This document shows positions 54,556 to 64,000 of a stretch of 64,000 bases of DNA, in pieces. Origin of the DNA: Mesodorylaimus sp. YZB2_4 (Eukaryota > Nematoda > Enoplea > Dorylaimida > Dorylaimidae). The notes under the pieces were generated by a model. The model worked only from the letters and a program-made list of their open reading frames with translations, ran no database searches and was not told where the DNA came from. Numbering within the stretch: position 1 is the first letter of the stretch; each line of letters opens with the position of its first letter. The stretch is from assembly GCA_030248295.1 (NCBI GenBank), contig JASANH010000403.1, positions 47,168 through 111,167 on the forward strand, given 5' to 3'. The translations under genes were made by a program, and so were the position numbers.

Positions 54556-55497
54556 TAGAGTCGCCCCTTTTTGCAGTCTTGTTTGCTATCATGGAAAAAG
54601 TGTACTGTTTTTTTTGGGGACAAGACCACAACTTTTTCACGCTTTGCAAGGAACATACGTACAGTATGAACATTCCTGATCGCCAACTGATATCGAAACT
54701 AGTAGTTTGTCAGAAGTAAAAAAAACACAAAATCTGTATCAGCTAGATTAGCCCCAGTTTTTAGTTGCTAATTAAAAGTGAGCACGTTCATCATAGTTTA
54801 TTCGCACTCGAACAACGGACTTATGACTGATGGTTATTGCTGCTGACGTAAAACCAAAGCTTCTTGCCTCCATACGGTTTGTTGTTCAAGTGACAAATGT
54901 GACCAGGCTTGGATGGCCATTTGGCAGGCTTCAGTCACGTTGGCTACTGAGTCTGTGTCGAGATAAGTGAATCGAGCGTACATGGAAAACGTTAAAAATA
55001 CATCCGAAACATCCTGTTATAACCTGAAACTAAAAAGAGAAACGGGAAGGTACAGTCCTCATAGCGCACATAAAAAAATTATGTCTATCGTAATTTTTAT
55101 TCTAAACTGCTAGCCCTAGCAGTCTAAATTCAACCGCGCAAGCCGTTTTCACTCTAGTGCTGTAACATTGACTTCTACAAAAAAACCATGCTGCGATTAT
55201 CGCACATTTTTGCGCGTGAGTACTATCTCATCTTTAACAAGTATTTTGTAAAAACCCAAAACTTACGAGAGAGAAAGGCAAACTTGAATTCGTTCTGAGT
55301 TATCGACTTGAAGTACTGGTTATTAAGTAAGGTAGTGGACCTCAAAACGTTTTTCAAATACACTAACGAGAACTAGGATCAGATTAAGTGATTGATATCA
55401 TAGTTATTACTTATCTTGGGACTGAGGAATTTAAATCTCATTAAAAGAAGAGCAAAGACCCCAGGTTCCCATCTGTTGTTACTTTGTGTTCTCATCA
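54556..55497. repeat. 0.94-kb inverted repeat, left arm
   Basis: The reverse complement matches 60407-61357 over its whole length with moderate divergence. In that orientation it carries a frame with NRWEPG..FALLLMRFKFLSPKI, a splice-like gap, and RFTYLDTD..ANVTE..QMA.QAW, so it seems to have been coding. Function unknown. Confidence 0.85.
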
Positions 55498-55499
55498 GT

Positions 55500-55844
55500 G
55501 TTGTATAAAATCGATGTTTGAAAAATTTTCTGTCATTATTGTATGTACATTGAGTACGACCTTCAGAAAGATACGGTAAATGCGAAAACATAAATTCAGA
55601 CACATTCAGAAACACAAAGTTTTAGGAAGCACTCAGTATTGACAACACAATCAAATTGGGTCATAATTGGTCGGCTCTAAATTCATTATCTAATTATTTT
55701 GGAGTTTTTATATCATACAAAATAGTAATGCATCCATCAATCGCTGCAACTTGGTCACAAAACGAAGGAAATAATGGAATGGAAGAAATTGATTTTAGAA
55801 ACCGTCCCAGCAGCTAAAAAGCGACACTCAGGCCCACGTGAAAC
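55500..55844. other. No recognisable gene
   Basis: AT-rich spacer between the repeat arm and the Penelope-like fragment. Confidence 0.4.
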
Positions 55845-56290
55845 ACGCTTTATTAAGATTCCCTTCATCGGCCACCACAGTCACATCATCCGCCGACGTT
55901 CATACCGACTTCTTCTTTAAGCATATCCACAGATCGATATTTACTTTATCTTCATCACTTATGAATGAATTGTTAATCGTTTCAATAACAAAGATAGCCT
56001 GCCCCCCCGCCCCACCTCGTCTACTCGTTCACTTGTCGTTGCTGTAATGCAATGTATGTTGGAAAGACGATCCGACACTTGGGCGTGAGAATTGGCTATT
56101 TTCAGCTATCTTGAAATCACATGCTTCCAGCGGGACATGACGCTGGCTGTGATGATTTTCGCATTATCGATCGTGCAAAGTCCGACAAACTTCTGAATAT
56201 CAAAATAGCCATCCACGTTGTGACCAAACGTCCTACTTTAAACCAGCAGAAAGACTTTAAAACACTCACGCTTTTGCGATAGATTGTCGC
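55845..56290 (+). mobile_element. Penelope-like element: RT tail and GIY-YIG endonuclease
   Basis: The frame reads RFIKIPFIGHHSHIIRRR, later NRFNNKDSLPP, then in the next frame VYSFTCRCCNAMYVGKTIRH followed by LGVRIG, then GCDDFRIIDRAKSDKLLNIK and a KRPTLNQQ end at about 56280. F-I-x-x-P-x-I, F-x-x-K-D, then a cysteine pair with Y-V-G-K-T and R-H-L-x-x-R-I is the Penelope-like GIY-YIG endonuclease layout. A C-run near 56000 causes one frame break and stops occur upstream, so it is dead and 5'-truncated. Confidence 0.75.
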
Positions 56291-56323
56291 TACCTGAGAA
56301 TAAGCATTGTGTACGCTTTATCA

Positions 56324-56360
56324 GTTCCGGATGATGTCTCAAGATAAGACGAAACGTCGA
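56324..56360 (+). ncRNA. Hammerhead-ribozyme-like motif at Penelope 3' end
   Basis: CCGGATGATGTCTCAAGATA followed by AGACGAAACG shows a GATGA core, a GTCT/AGAC stem II and the GAAAC core box. The first core position reads CGGATGA instead of CTGATGA, so it is probably inactive. Penelope-like elements are known to carry such ribozymes. Confidence 0.5.
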
Positions 56361-56489
56361 AAACAGAAAATATAACAAATAATGTCTTATTTGAGTAATT
56401 TATTGGTCTTCTTGTTCCTTTGGCAATGTCGGTATAAAGACGTCTTAACTTCTTCATAGCACTGCTATATTGAAACCCAGATGTATGCT

Positions 56490-57077
56490 GCAGAGAAAAG
56501 GCGTGTACAATATCTCGATTATGTAACCTCAGGTTGTGATTGATGAGTTAAAATCCGCCTTGACAATCGATAAACGTGTTTACTTATGTGAGAAAAGTAA
56601 ACTGCAAGGAACTTAAACAAGGGGTCTGGTTATCGATACCGAATCAGGTTGAGACAATTCTTGTGCTCCGAAGCCATGAACTCGAGGTCCAGGATGCTGA
56701 TCTGAGAGCAGACGTCGACCCAACCCAGTCAATGCTGAGTTGCAGTATCTGGAAAGCATGCTAATAAAAATGAACCAGCAGGTATTTGGAGAAGTACGGC
56801 GTGAACTTTGTCGCATGCACAAATTTAGCTAAATATGATTTGCCAGCTGTTACGTCTGGACCCAACCTTGGGTGCCCTAGCGCTGTTGCAGCGAGAAGAT
56901 ATACACGCAGCATACGTTGGCGATGCACTGATGATTTGGGCCTGCCAACAGGTCAATGCTACAAGGATTCATTGGGACTACCGATTAGGTAACACGTGTT
57001 ACGCTGAAGTGCCAGTCAAAGCAGAAGGCTACCTGTGGTTTATTGAACCAAGCACAAGAAGTTCTCTTCCACTCTAA
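56490..57077 (+). pseudogene. Envelope-glycoprotein-like remnant, tentative
   Basis: Several frames in series carry VNAELQYLESMLMKMNQQVF and then RREDIHAAYVGDALMIW-like coding (LLQREDIHAAYVGDALMIWA), a C-Q-Q-V segment, RIHWDYRLGNTCYAEVPVKA and WFIEPSTRS. The layout (a helical segment ending in a Cys, an R-x-D-I-x-A-x-x-x-G-D block, then a C-Y and P-V block) reminds me of envelope proteins captured by some BEL/Pao elements from negative-strand RNA viruses. Multiple stops and frame breaks make it non-functional. Low certainty. Confidence 0.3.
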
Positions 57078-57455
57078 TCGCTATTGTCGCTGTATATTAA
57101 AGTTCGAAAGTAACGGAGATTATTTCGAAGGCGAAGTATGTACGTATATTATTTGCTGAACTCGACAGGATCGAATTTTCTGGTTTTGTTAACGGATGTT
57201 GTTGTTTTAAAAAACTGAGCGAAATCCGATGTTCAGACTGTAAGTTTGCTTCTAGAGCTCATTCCATCCCGAAATACAGGCTCAGACAGCACACTCTAAG
57301 TTGAGTAACCTACTCTCATATCGCAGTTCAAATTTAGCACACAAATTAAGTCCACTTTTCACACATCTAAAGCATAATACGATGCAAGTTACAAAGTCCA
57401 GTCAGCCTTTTCAGTTTTTTGTCCCTTCAAGATCATCCCTGGTCCATTCATCTGG
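57078..57455. other. No recognisable gene
   Basis: AT-rich flank between the envelope-like scrap and the end of the minus-strand PHD gene. Confidence 0.4.
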
Positions 57456-58734
57456 CTACTCAATACGTCTTTGTTTAGGTGACGATGACACACCAATCTG
57501 GCGGCGACGACGTTTCCGACGGCCACCAATTATTGCAGCGGCCGAAGCGATACGATGGACGAGTGACTGACGTTGTCCAGTGTTCCGAACGCAACAGAAT
57601 CGGCGATGTAGTCGATTGACCACCTGATGGAGTGATTCCAACGACTGTTCAGTCAATAGGCCAAGTGTTTTATGCCTTCTTGCGAACTCTGGAGCGTGGT
57701 CGACCAGTAAGTGCATTTTCATTGTCATAGGCATCAATGGAAATTTCTCGATGAAGAATTCCTCAATCTTCTCGCACTCGTATTCTAGGACTTCGATTTC
57801 CGCTTTATCAAGAAATTCCGCCTTGGTTATGATAAAGTGAATAAGTCCGGGTCGTTTCACGTATTCTTCGACTTTGCCTTTGAGCTCTGGATGGTCGCGA
57901 AAGGCCGACGTGACTGTAGAGGGGCCGTCACCAGCGATCAATTTGATCGCTTGATTGCCGACGAACGCCCCGCCAAAGTAGGCGTGAATGTCAACATCGA
58001 GACTCTTTAAATCATGGAACAGCTGGTTGGTAAGCTCGCCTTCTTCTTGCATTAATATTTTTTGCATCCTTGTTGCTTTTTCGTCGTGTAATTCGTGGCC
58101 AGAGCTGGTGATTTGAATATCGGCTTCAATGGCTGATAATCTTGTAGAAATTATTGCCGAAATTTCTACAATGGTGGCAAATTGATTCATGCACCTGGGA
58201 CACTGCCACTGGTGCGTCGTCGCAGCTTCTTGACTTTCTTCGTCGGTAAGCAACAGGATGCGTTTAAAATGATACCAGTTTGGGCAGGTATCGCATCCAA
58301 TCATGTTGACTGATTTGGCTGCCCTCGATGGGCCAGACAAATTGGCTAAACAAACCGGGGCCTTGCAGTCGTCAAGTGGATCTAGATTTTCGTCACACGC
58401 TTTGGTCAGCTCGCTCTAAAATGCGGTGAGGGCTGTTTTTTCTTTTCTTAATGCCTCCAGCAGCTGCTTCTTTGCATTTGGCTCTTTGATTGTTTCATTG
58501 AACTTTTTTCAGCCGTTGCCTTGTTTCTTTGCGTCGTTGTGAGCCTGATTGGGTGGAAATTGCTGCCGCATCAATTTCACCAGCCGCATCAACCATTTCA
58601 TCCCAAATCCACGTTACGTGACCAAGCAGTAGATGCAAAATGGGAATAGAAACGTTTTTGAGTTTGATGGGCAAAAGCGGTTTGTTCGGCGCAACTGTAG
58701 AAGAATAATAAAAAGAGATAAAGCCTTGGGACAA
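57456..58734 (-). pseudogene. PHD-finger, transposon-like family protein
   Basis: After a TTCTTCTACAG acceptor near 58699 the minus strand reads LPIKLKNVSIPILHLLLGHV, a coiled, charged stretch with a frame change near 58495 and a TAG near 58415, then a PHD-like finger: CDTCPNWYH then WQCPRCMN. A long open part (294 codons, 58340-57456) ends with MKMHLLVDHAPEFARRHKTL followed by GLLTEQSLESLHQVVNRLHR and a basic KRRRR tail. The H-x-L-x-x-H...G-L-x-S/T-E-Q-x-x-E-S-x-H block is one I associate with repeated, transposon-derived protein families in invertebrates; no exact name. The two lesions suggest a recently dead copy. Confidence 0.5.
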
Positions 58735-58739
58735 GCGTC

Positions 58740-59335
58740 AAAACGTGGTAAAAGACCTCCGAAGGTGCCCTAAGATCAGTTTTTCGCAGTCCCTAACACT
58801 TAGAAAAAAATACCGAGGATGCAGACGACAAACCAATCTCAGAAATCATAAAATCCGTAATTTTTCGAATTCCGCCAGTTAATAAGCTGTCCTATCGCAA
58901 AAAATACATCTTACACCGCCTCTACAATTTTCCTGCTTCGTTTGAGCCCATTCCCGCTCTTTTTAAAGCACGCGTTGGCTCACCATCGCTGCGCCCGTTT
59001 TGAAACCTCCGCTTCCAATGGAGTGAATAGCGACACTGTCTGCTCCAGCGCGGGAGCGCTTTGTCACGTAACTGCCCATAGCGCAGTGCTGTAGCGGTGG
59101 CCATGTTCTTGATCGCAACACACTTGCCTTTCCCAGAGCTTATTTTAGATGCCCCCAGATTGTTCAAAGAGTCGCAAGTCGGAATGGATACCACGATCCA
59201 AATTTCACACCATTATGCTTCCCGTACCAATCACATGGAGCAGCAACTTCACCAGTTAATGAATTATCGAGCAGAAATGTACTTTGACCAAAATACAGTC
59301 TATCGTACGCTAGCTGGGCTGGAAACCTGAATAGT
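58740..59335. other. No firm gene
   Basis: Antisense pairs of frames (58922-59194 -, 59097-59330 +) lack motifs. Confidence 0.35.
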
Positions 59336-59700
59336 AGAAGAAGTTTTTATTCACAATATATTCATTCCTTCAATGGCTTTTACAGTACATACATTCCTTC
59401 CATACGGAACAAGCGACAGAATTCACATCTAACATTTAGTCATCAAACAAATCCACAGTTTAACGATCAGTATTAGTGGCTTTTCTCAACAGCACTCCCA
59501 CATTTTTCGGATACATTTTCCAAAGCTGCACGTTCAAATTAAAAATATTCTTAGTGGCCGGTACTGCCTCTTCAGTCATTCTTCCGTATTCTCTTCAGAA
59601 GGGACCACCCACAGCACGGGCATATTTCCGATAACACTTGATTACTACGTACATCACCGCAGTCCTGACCTATGTTTTCCACAATATAGCGAAAAAAACA
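59336..59700 (-). pseudogene. Decayed paralogue of the zinc-finger/OTU-like gene, 3' end
   Basis: Read right to left it matches the end of the gene at 29565: CYRKYARAVGGPF, NIFNLNVQLWKMYPKNVGVL, then FDD and a TAA (59438-59436). The 3' untranslated region also matches (GGAAGGAAT, ATGTACTGTAAA, AATAAA at 59346-59351). It contains a TGA in place of the Trp after GPF and a second stop near the end. The 5' part is missing. Confidence 0.85.
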
Positions 59701-59732
59701 CAATTTGTCCAATCATGTTCATGTTCATCACT

Positions 59733-59870
59733 TTTGGGTTTTTACGAAATGCTTGTTTAAGATGAGATAGTACTCACGCGCAGAAATGTGCAATAATCGC
59801 AGGATGGTTTTTTTTGAAAAATTCAATGTTACAGCACTAGAGTGAAAACGGCTTGCGCAGTTGAATTTTG
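59733..59870. repeat. Third, partial copy of the 54.6/60.4-kb repeat
   Basis: GGGTTTTTACGAAATGCTTG onward to CGGCTTGCGCAGTTGAATTT matches 60650-60780 in the same orientation. The copy is truncated at both ends. Confidence 0.8.
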
Positions 59871-59879
59871 ACTGCTTGG

Positions 59880-60205
59880 GCTGCAGCGTAGCGAGTATAA
59901 ACGAGCGTTCAAATACTTTACATGTACCCTGTACTTGTAGCACGAAGCGGCTCGTCAAGCTGTTCATGTCAAAATGGACCAGTGTGCGCGGTGCGCTACA
60001 GAGGAGTCGCTACGCGCTACGTGCTGCACACGAAGTATTAGGCGCGGAACATACTTCTCGTGTAGCGTTGAGGTGTACCTGTAGCCTGTAGTCGGGTAGC
60101 CTGTACTGTAGAGGTCGTTCATACTTCGCGTGTAGCCTGTAGCGCGTAGCAGGTAGCATGGACTTTTTCGAGCAGAGGCCTGTACCCTGTACTTTTGAGT
60201 GTGCG
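59880..60205. repeat. GTAGCCTGTAG/GTACCCTGTAC-rich region
   Basis: Irregular clusters of GTAGC, CCTGTAG and CTGTAC words (59920-59940, 60070-60120, 60133-60160, 60178-60195), including two related TCATACTTCGCGTGTAGC-like stretches. Non-coding. Confidence 0.55.
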
Positions 60206-60406
60206 CTTCTTTGCGGGGACCACTGAACATTCGAAATTTGTTTTGTAGCCATAAGAGAAGAAAAGAATGAAAGAAGGTAGAAGAACCCGAGTTTCACTGG
60301 TCTTAGATCTCTGGAAAAAGTGGAGATCTGAAAACAGACGCCACCGAAGATCGATGTACGGCAGAGGATTAAACATGGAACGCATTGCTGATGGGGCATT
60401 TCTGTA

Positions 60407-61357
60407 TGAGAACACAAAGTTACAACAGATGGGAACCTGGGATCTTTGCTCTTCTTCTAATGAGATTTAAATTCCTCAGTCCCAAGATAGGATATGATTA
60501 TGATGATATCAATCACTTAATCCGACCCTTGTTCTCGTTAGTGTATTTAAAAAACGTTTTGAGGTCTACCGCTCTACTTACTAATAACCAGTACTTCAAG
60601 TCGATAACTCAGAACGAATTCAAGTTTGCCTTCCTCTCTCGTAAGTTTTGGGTTTTTACAAAATACTTGTTAAAGATGAGATAGTACTCACGCGCAAAAA
60701 TGTGCAATAATCACAGCATGTTTTTTTCTGTAGAAGTCAATGTTACAGCACTAGAGTGAAAACGGCTTGCGCAGTTAAATTTAGACTGCTGGGGCTAGCA
60801 GTTTAGACTTAAAATTACGATAGACATAATTTGTTTATGTGCGCTATTTGGACTGTACCTTCCCGTTTCTCTTCTCAGTTCCAGGTTATAACACGTTTTT
60901 TTTATGTGTTTTCAATGTTTTCCATGTACGCACGATTCACTTATCTCGACACAGACTTGGTAGCCAACGTGACTGAGGTCTGCCAAATGGCTACCCAAGC
61001 CTGGCCACATTTTTCAATGGAACAACAAACCGTATAGAGGCAAGAAACTTTGGTTTTGCGTCAGCAGCAATAACCATCAGTCATAAGTCCGTCGTTCGAG
61101 TGCGAATTAACTATGATGAACGTGCTCTTTTTTAATTAGCAGCTAAAAAGTGAGGCTGATATTATCTAGCTAATAAAGATTTTGTTTTTTTCACTTTTGA
61201 CAATCCACCAGTTTCGATATAAGTTTGCGATTAGGAATGTTCATACTGTACGTATGTTTCTTGAAAAGTGTGAAAAAGTTGTGTTTTTCAAGGTCTTGTC
61301 CCCAAAAAAAACAGTACACTTCTTCCATGATAGCAACCAAGACTGCAAAAAGGGGCG
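60407..61357. repeat. 0.95-kb inverted repeat, right arm
   Basis: Inverted match of 54556-55497. In this strand an open block with NRWEPGIFALLLMRFKFLSP to LTNNQYFKSITQNEFKFAFL ends at a GTAAGT (about 60641), and a second block MYARFTYLDTDLVANVTEVC to SMEQQTV ends at TAG near 61037. This could be an intron-containing gene of unknown family, repeated in both arms. Confidence 0.85.
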
Positions 61358-61379
61358 AATCCACCTTATTGGACGATGA

Positions 61380-61794
61380 TCGAGCTGCAGCATCGCCTTG
61401 CAGAGGTAAGTCTAGATTTGGAGGTGGTGTAGGCTGAGGAAAAGACAGAAATGGAAGTTTAGGAAACGGGTAAACAGGGGGGTCGGGAAACAATGGAGAA
61501 CAGGAAGGCAGGAGGCAAAATCCATGAGATAGGATGAGGATATACAGCACATAGTGATGACAGAGAAGGTAAGTAAATATTGGCGGAAGGGTGAATGGAA
61601 GTCGGCTGAGGGAAGACAGAAGAAGATAGTGGATTAGGGGGTGGGCCTTAGGCATAATGGGGCAGGGCAGGAAAGTGGATGTGGGAGAATTTAGGGTGGG
61701 ATAAAGGGAGTAAATAGAATGAAACAAATCATATGAATGATAAAGAAACGTCCAGTGGATATTAGAAATAAGTTCAGAATGACGTGTCATATCA
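61380..61794. other. Purine-rich strand, no gene
   Basis: About 350 bp are strongly G/A-rich on the plus strand. The 199-codon minus-strand frame across it is Leu/Pro/Ser-biased by composition and I do not consider it a gene. Confidence 0.55.
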
Positions 61795-61955
61795 TGTCAT
61801 GTAATACTTTATCCATAGCCAAGCACTTTACAGCGCACTCGAACACTGAGGAACACATTTGGCAAGCATTTTGTACCGCGGGGGTCGAACTCTCTCCTGT
61901 AATCGCTCACCCAGCGTGAGAGGCAGACGCCTGGACCCGCTGAGCCACGACCCCG
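61795..61955 (-). mobile_element. tRNA-derived SINE
   Basis: Read right to left it starts GGGGTCGTGGCTCAGCGGGT, with A box TGGCTCAGCGG and B box AGTTCGACCCC about 45 bp further on. A longer variable-arm-like region suggests a Leu/Ser-type tRNA origin. The body runs to an AAGTATTACATGA end. Confidence 0.65.
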
Positions 61956-62210
61956 ACTTTTAATCCATCATCTTGAACAGATTTACCTAAGTAACCATTT
62001 TTATTACAGTTTTCACATTTTTAGGGTCATATCCGGAACAAGTATACGAACAAACTCGGAATGCAAATTTTGCAGTCGATCGACCACATAAAAGGCCACT
62101 CCGAAAAGCTTGTGCGCATACGTCTGAGGGTCAAAGAACCCCCGAAGACACCCGTAACAGCTGTCAGTGTAATAGGCATGTAGTTACCATGCATGTAATA
62201 GGCATGTATT
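61956..62210. other. No recognisable gene
   Basis: Mixed sequence. A direct repeat ATGTAATAGGCATGTA occurs around 62170-62208. Confidence 0.4.
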
Positions 62211-62888
62211 TCTAAAAAAATCTGTTATCAGACAACAAATAGGTTAGCCCAGCCACCCTACTCTAACCAAATGCGAGGCAAACGAGGTTGGCTGGGCTCC
62301 CTCGACGGCACATGCTTGAGTGGGCTACACTCATCCGGACGTGATATATCTACGTTTATGTCGCCTTTAGGCTCACAATCGTGATCCTACACTCACCCAC
62401 AACGCGTGTCTCTGTGATGTACTCGGTGCATCGTGGAGTCAAAAGGTTGACTCTCTGCGGGACTTTATTCTTTGTTTTTTACTAAAGGCTAGTACCAACA
62501 TGAATACACTTGTTCGGGTAAGGTAAGGTAAGGTTGTATCTGCCGTGACAGCACGAGTACTGTATACTTAACGTTTGCACCAACCCAGTGATACTAGAAC
62601 AGGAAATTCAGCTTCTGTGTTGCCAGCATGCTAATAGCTTTGGGCGTACAACCTTCAGCACTAGAATGACCATCGGCCCTTGTGTTTCCATTTCTCTATT
62701 CCCTGAATGAAGTGGCTAAGGTAGGGGACGCCCTGTTACACTTTTTTAGTGACAGTAGCAATTCTATTTGATCACAATTTTCCTACAAACGCCGCCGAGG
62801 GAGTCCAGCCAACCTCGTCTCGCCCTGCATTTGGTCAGAATAGGGTGGCTGGGCTAACCTTTCTGTTGTCTGATAACAGATTTTTTTA
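62211..62888. mobile_element. Foldback DNA element, about 98-bp inverted ends
   Basis: CTAAAAAAATCTGTTATCAG at the left end is mirrored at the right end. The match continues through GGTTAGCCCAGCCACCCTA and GAGGTTGGCTGG to about 62308 and 62790, with a few differences. The 480-bp interior has no gene. Related single ends lie at 4484-4632 and 54300-54420. No clear target duplication is seen. Confidence 0.75.
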
Positions 62889-62925
62889 GCGATAATAGTA
62901 CTTTTTTCGCACCTATATTTGGGCT

Positions 62926-63425
62926 ATGAATTCAGAAAAGATGGAGGAAATTTGTCGTCTGGTCCCTCCTGAGCTGACGCAAATCTCGTACAAAGAAGGT
63001 TCGTTTCATTGGTGTGCAAAAACGGTGTCGAAAGGAAATCAGAAAGGCAAAGTCAAAGTATATCGCCGACTTATTTTCGAACTGCCGAACAGTGGGTGAA
63101 TTTTAGGCGAATATCCGGCGACTTGAATCTACTGATCGTACGATTCCGGTCCTCACGAAAGAATGGAGCGCATCGTTTTTCGGTGTGTATGGTGCAACAC
63201 GTTCTATTTAACGGAGAACCCTCGGTTACATACGCTGCAGCACCACAGCGATTTTCTAGTGGTCTCGAGAGACCTGCCTGATGTAGTCAACGAGGCAACA
63301 ATCTATCGGTTGCCGGAGTTCAGGGCCCGGGTGCAGGAATGCTTCCCGAGCCTCCAGCCCGTCCATGACTATTTCTGGTATGAGCTGGAAATAAATCGTG
63401 CAAGTAAGACACTATCCTTATAATG
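62926..63425 (+). pseudogene. Unrecognised gene start with a C2HH-like finger
   Basis: An ATG at 62926 opens MNSEKMEEICRLVPPELTQI and continues through WCAKTVSKGNQKGK to a stop near 63098. Coding character resumes in other frames and then in 63163-63423: FRCVWCNTFYLTENPRLHTL then QHH, a C-x2-C...H-x3-HH finger, followed by VVSRDLPDVVNEATIYRLPE and a FWYELEINRA end at a GTAAGA donor (about 63406). A TTTCAG acceptor at 63475 leads to GHTAANMYSYGWG. The foldback element ends 38 bp before the ATG. Family unknown; possibly the N-terminal part of a FLYWCH/MULE-type protein. Confidence 0.4.
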
Positions 63426-63499
63426 TGATAAGGTCTCATGAAAAGAATGACTACCTAAATATCCGGTCTTTCAGGCCACACCGCCGCGAACATGTACTC

Positions 63500-64000
63500 A
63501 TACGGGTGGGGCTAGTGGTAGTAGAGCCGACAAGGCGTTCATAGTCAGTGTGAGTACAGAGGCGAAAAGGACCATCTTTCCAGACGGACAACATCTTCAT
63601 GGCGGCATTTACGGTTACGGTTAAGCACGGTTAACGGTTGACGGTGGACGCTTAAGCAGACCAAAATTATTAAAGATGACGTGTTTAACTTCATAAGAGT
63701 AGCTTTTTCTGAATACATGATAAGGTATGCTCGTGCTATAAAATACTGGACTAATCAAAATTCGTACTAGACGTTGACTTGTTTGGTCCAGAAAAATTGG
63801 TGCCACAAGTTGGACACGACCTTATCAATGATTAAGAATCTGATTCCTTTATCACATGATGGAGCACCTGGGGTCCCAGAACGTCAGTAGCACCCCTATC
63901 CCGACCACTCTGGCTTCGCCCCTTTCAGGTCATCCACAGTGACCTCTCGCTGAGGAGCCGCACAAACACTCAGGTCAGTACATTTTTCAATCAAGCGTTC
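63500..64000. other. No recognisable gene
   Basis: ACGGTTAACGGTT-type short repeats at 63610-63645; otherwise unique sequence without motif-bearing frames. Confidence 0.4.

Noticed and set aside
61191..61790. 199-codon minus-strand frame
   Set aside because: Runs through a purine-rich strand and one repeat arm; Leu/Pro/Ser bias follows from composition, and no motif is present.
61880..61955. Functional tRNA-Leu/Ser gene
   Set aside because: Acceptor stem does not close properly and the body continues as a repeat; SINE is more likely.
63605..63645. ACGGTTAACGGTT repeats as telomeric sequence
   Set aside because: Irregular spacing and only a few units; not a known telomere repeat.

Overview
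This is a eukaryotic, AT-rich window, almost certainly from an invertebrate metazoan. Coding pieces are split by short GT-AG introns (mostly 50-80 bp, acceptors like TTTCAG). The transposon set includes animal-typical families: BEL/Pao gag with CCHC knuckles, a Penelope-like GIY-YIG element with a hammerhead-like 3' motif, CR1/Jockey-type and L1/Tx1-type LINEs, and piggyBac, hAT and MULE transposases. TATA-containing promoters have a TCAGT initiator about 31-33 bp downstream, the arthropod-type layout, and one short array is built on TTAGGC-like hexamers. I cannot name the species. There are no rRNA genes, CRISPR arrays or bacterial operons. Most of the window is decayed mobile DNA.

Layout. 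1-12 kb: L1-type LINE pieces, a TNP2-like DNA transposase scrap, an ADD-like zinc-finger exon, a Ty3/gypsy pol on the minus strand, a 363-bp MITE and an unrecognised multi-exon gene. 12-27 kb: a CR1-type LINE endonuclease split by a 250-bp TGT...ACA insertion, a broken piggyBac gene, a decayed zinc-finger paralogue, a nearly full-length CR1-type LINE, gypsy integrase, BEL/Pao gag-protease and a Helitron-like scrap. Two blocks (23.7-24.4 and 27.1-28.0 kb) are A/C-only or nearly pure C and look like sequence noise.

28-39.4 kb is the most interesting part: a compact virus-like (possibly Polinton/adintovirus-related) locus. It carries an intact C2H2/OTU-like gene and several small unknown genes, most of them preceded by the same GTACACC(C) boxes, often next to CCAATCAGA. 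The locus is rearranged: a 1.43-kb direct repeat (27.96-29.40 and 36.07-37.51 kb) surrounds a 0.8-kb inverted repeat (31.57-32.37 and 35.04-35.85 kb). Just beyond lie remnants resembling a packaging ATPase Walker-B region and a pX-like small basic protein. Decayed relatives of the zinc-finger gene at 18.8 and 59.3 kb show that it belongs to a dispersed family.

40-50 kb: a noisy A/C-rich block, a MULE transposase, a well-preserved multi-exon piggyBac gene with an internal Arg-Gly repeat, and a hAT transposase. 50-64 kb: minisatellites, tRNA-derived SINEs, a PARP-like scrap, a 0.95-kb inverted repeat (54.6/61.4 kb) enclosing a Penelope-like fragment, an envelope-like scrap and a PHD-finger transposon-like gene, then a foldback element and an unknown gene start.

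The genes form no single pathway. The only set that looks co-regulated is the GTACACCC-box group at 29-37 kb.
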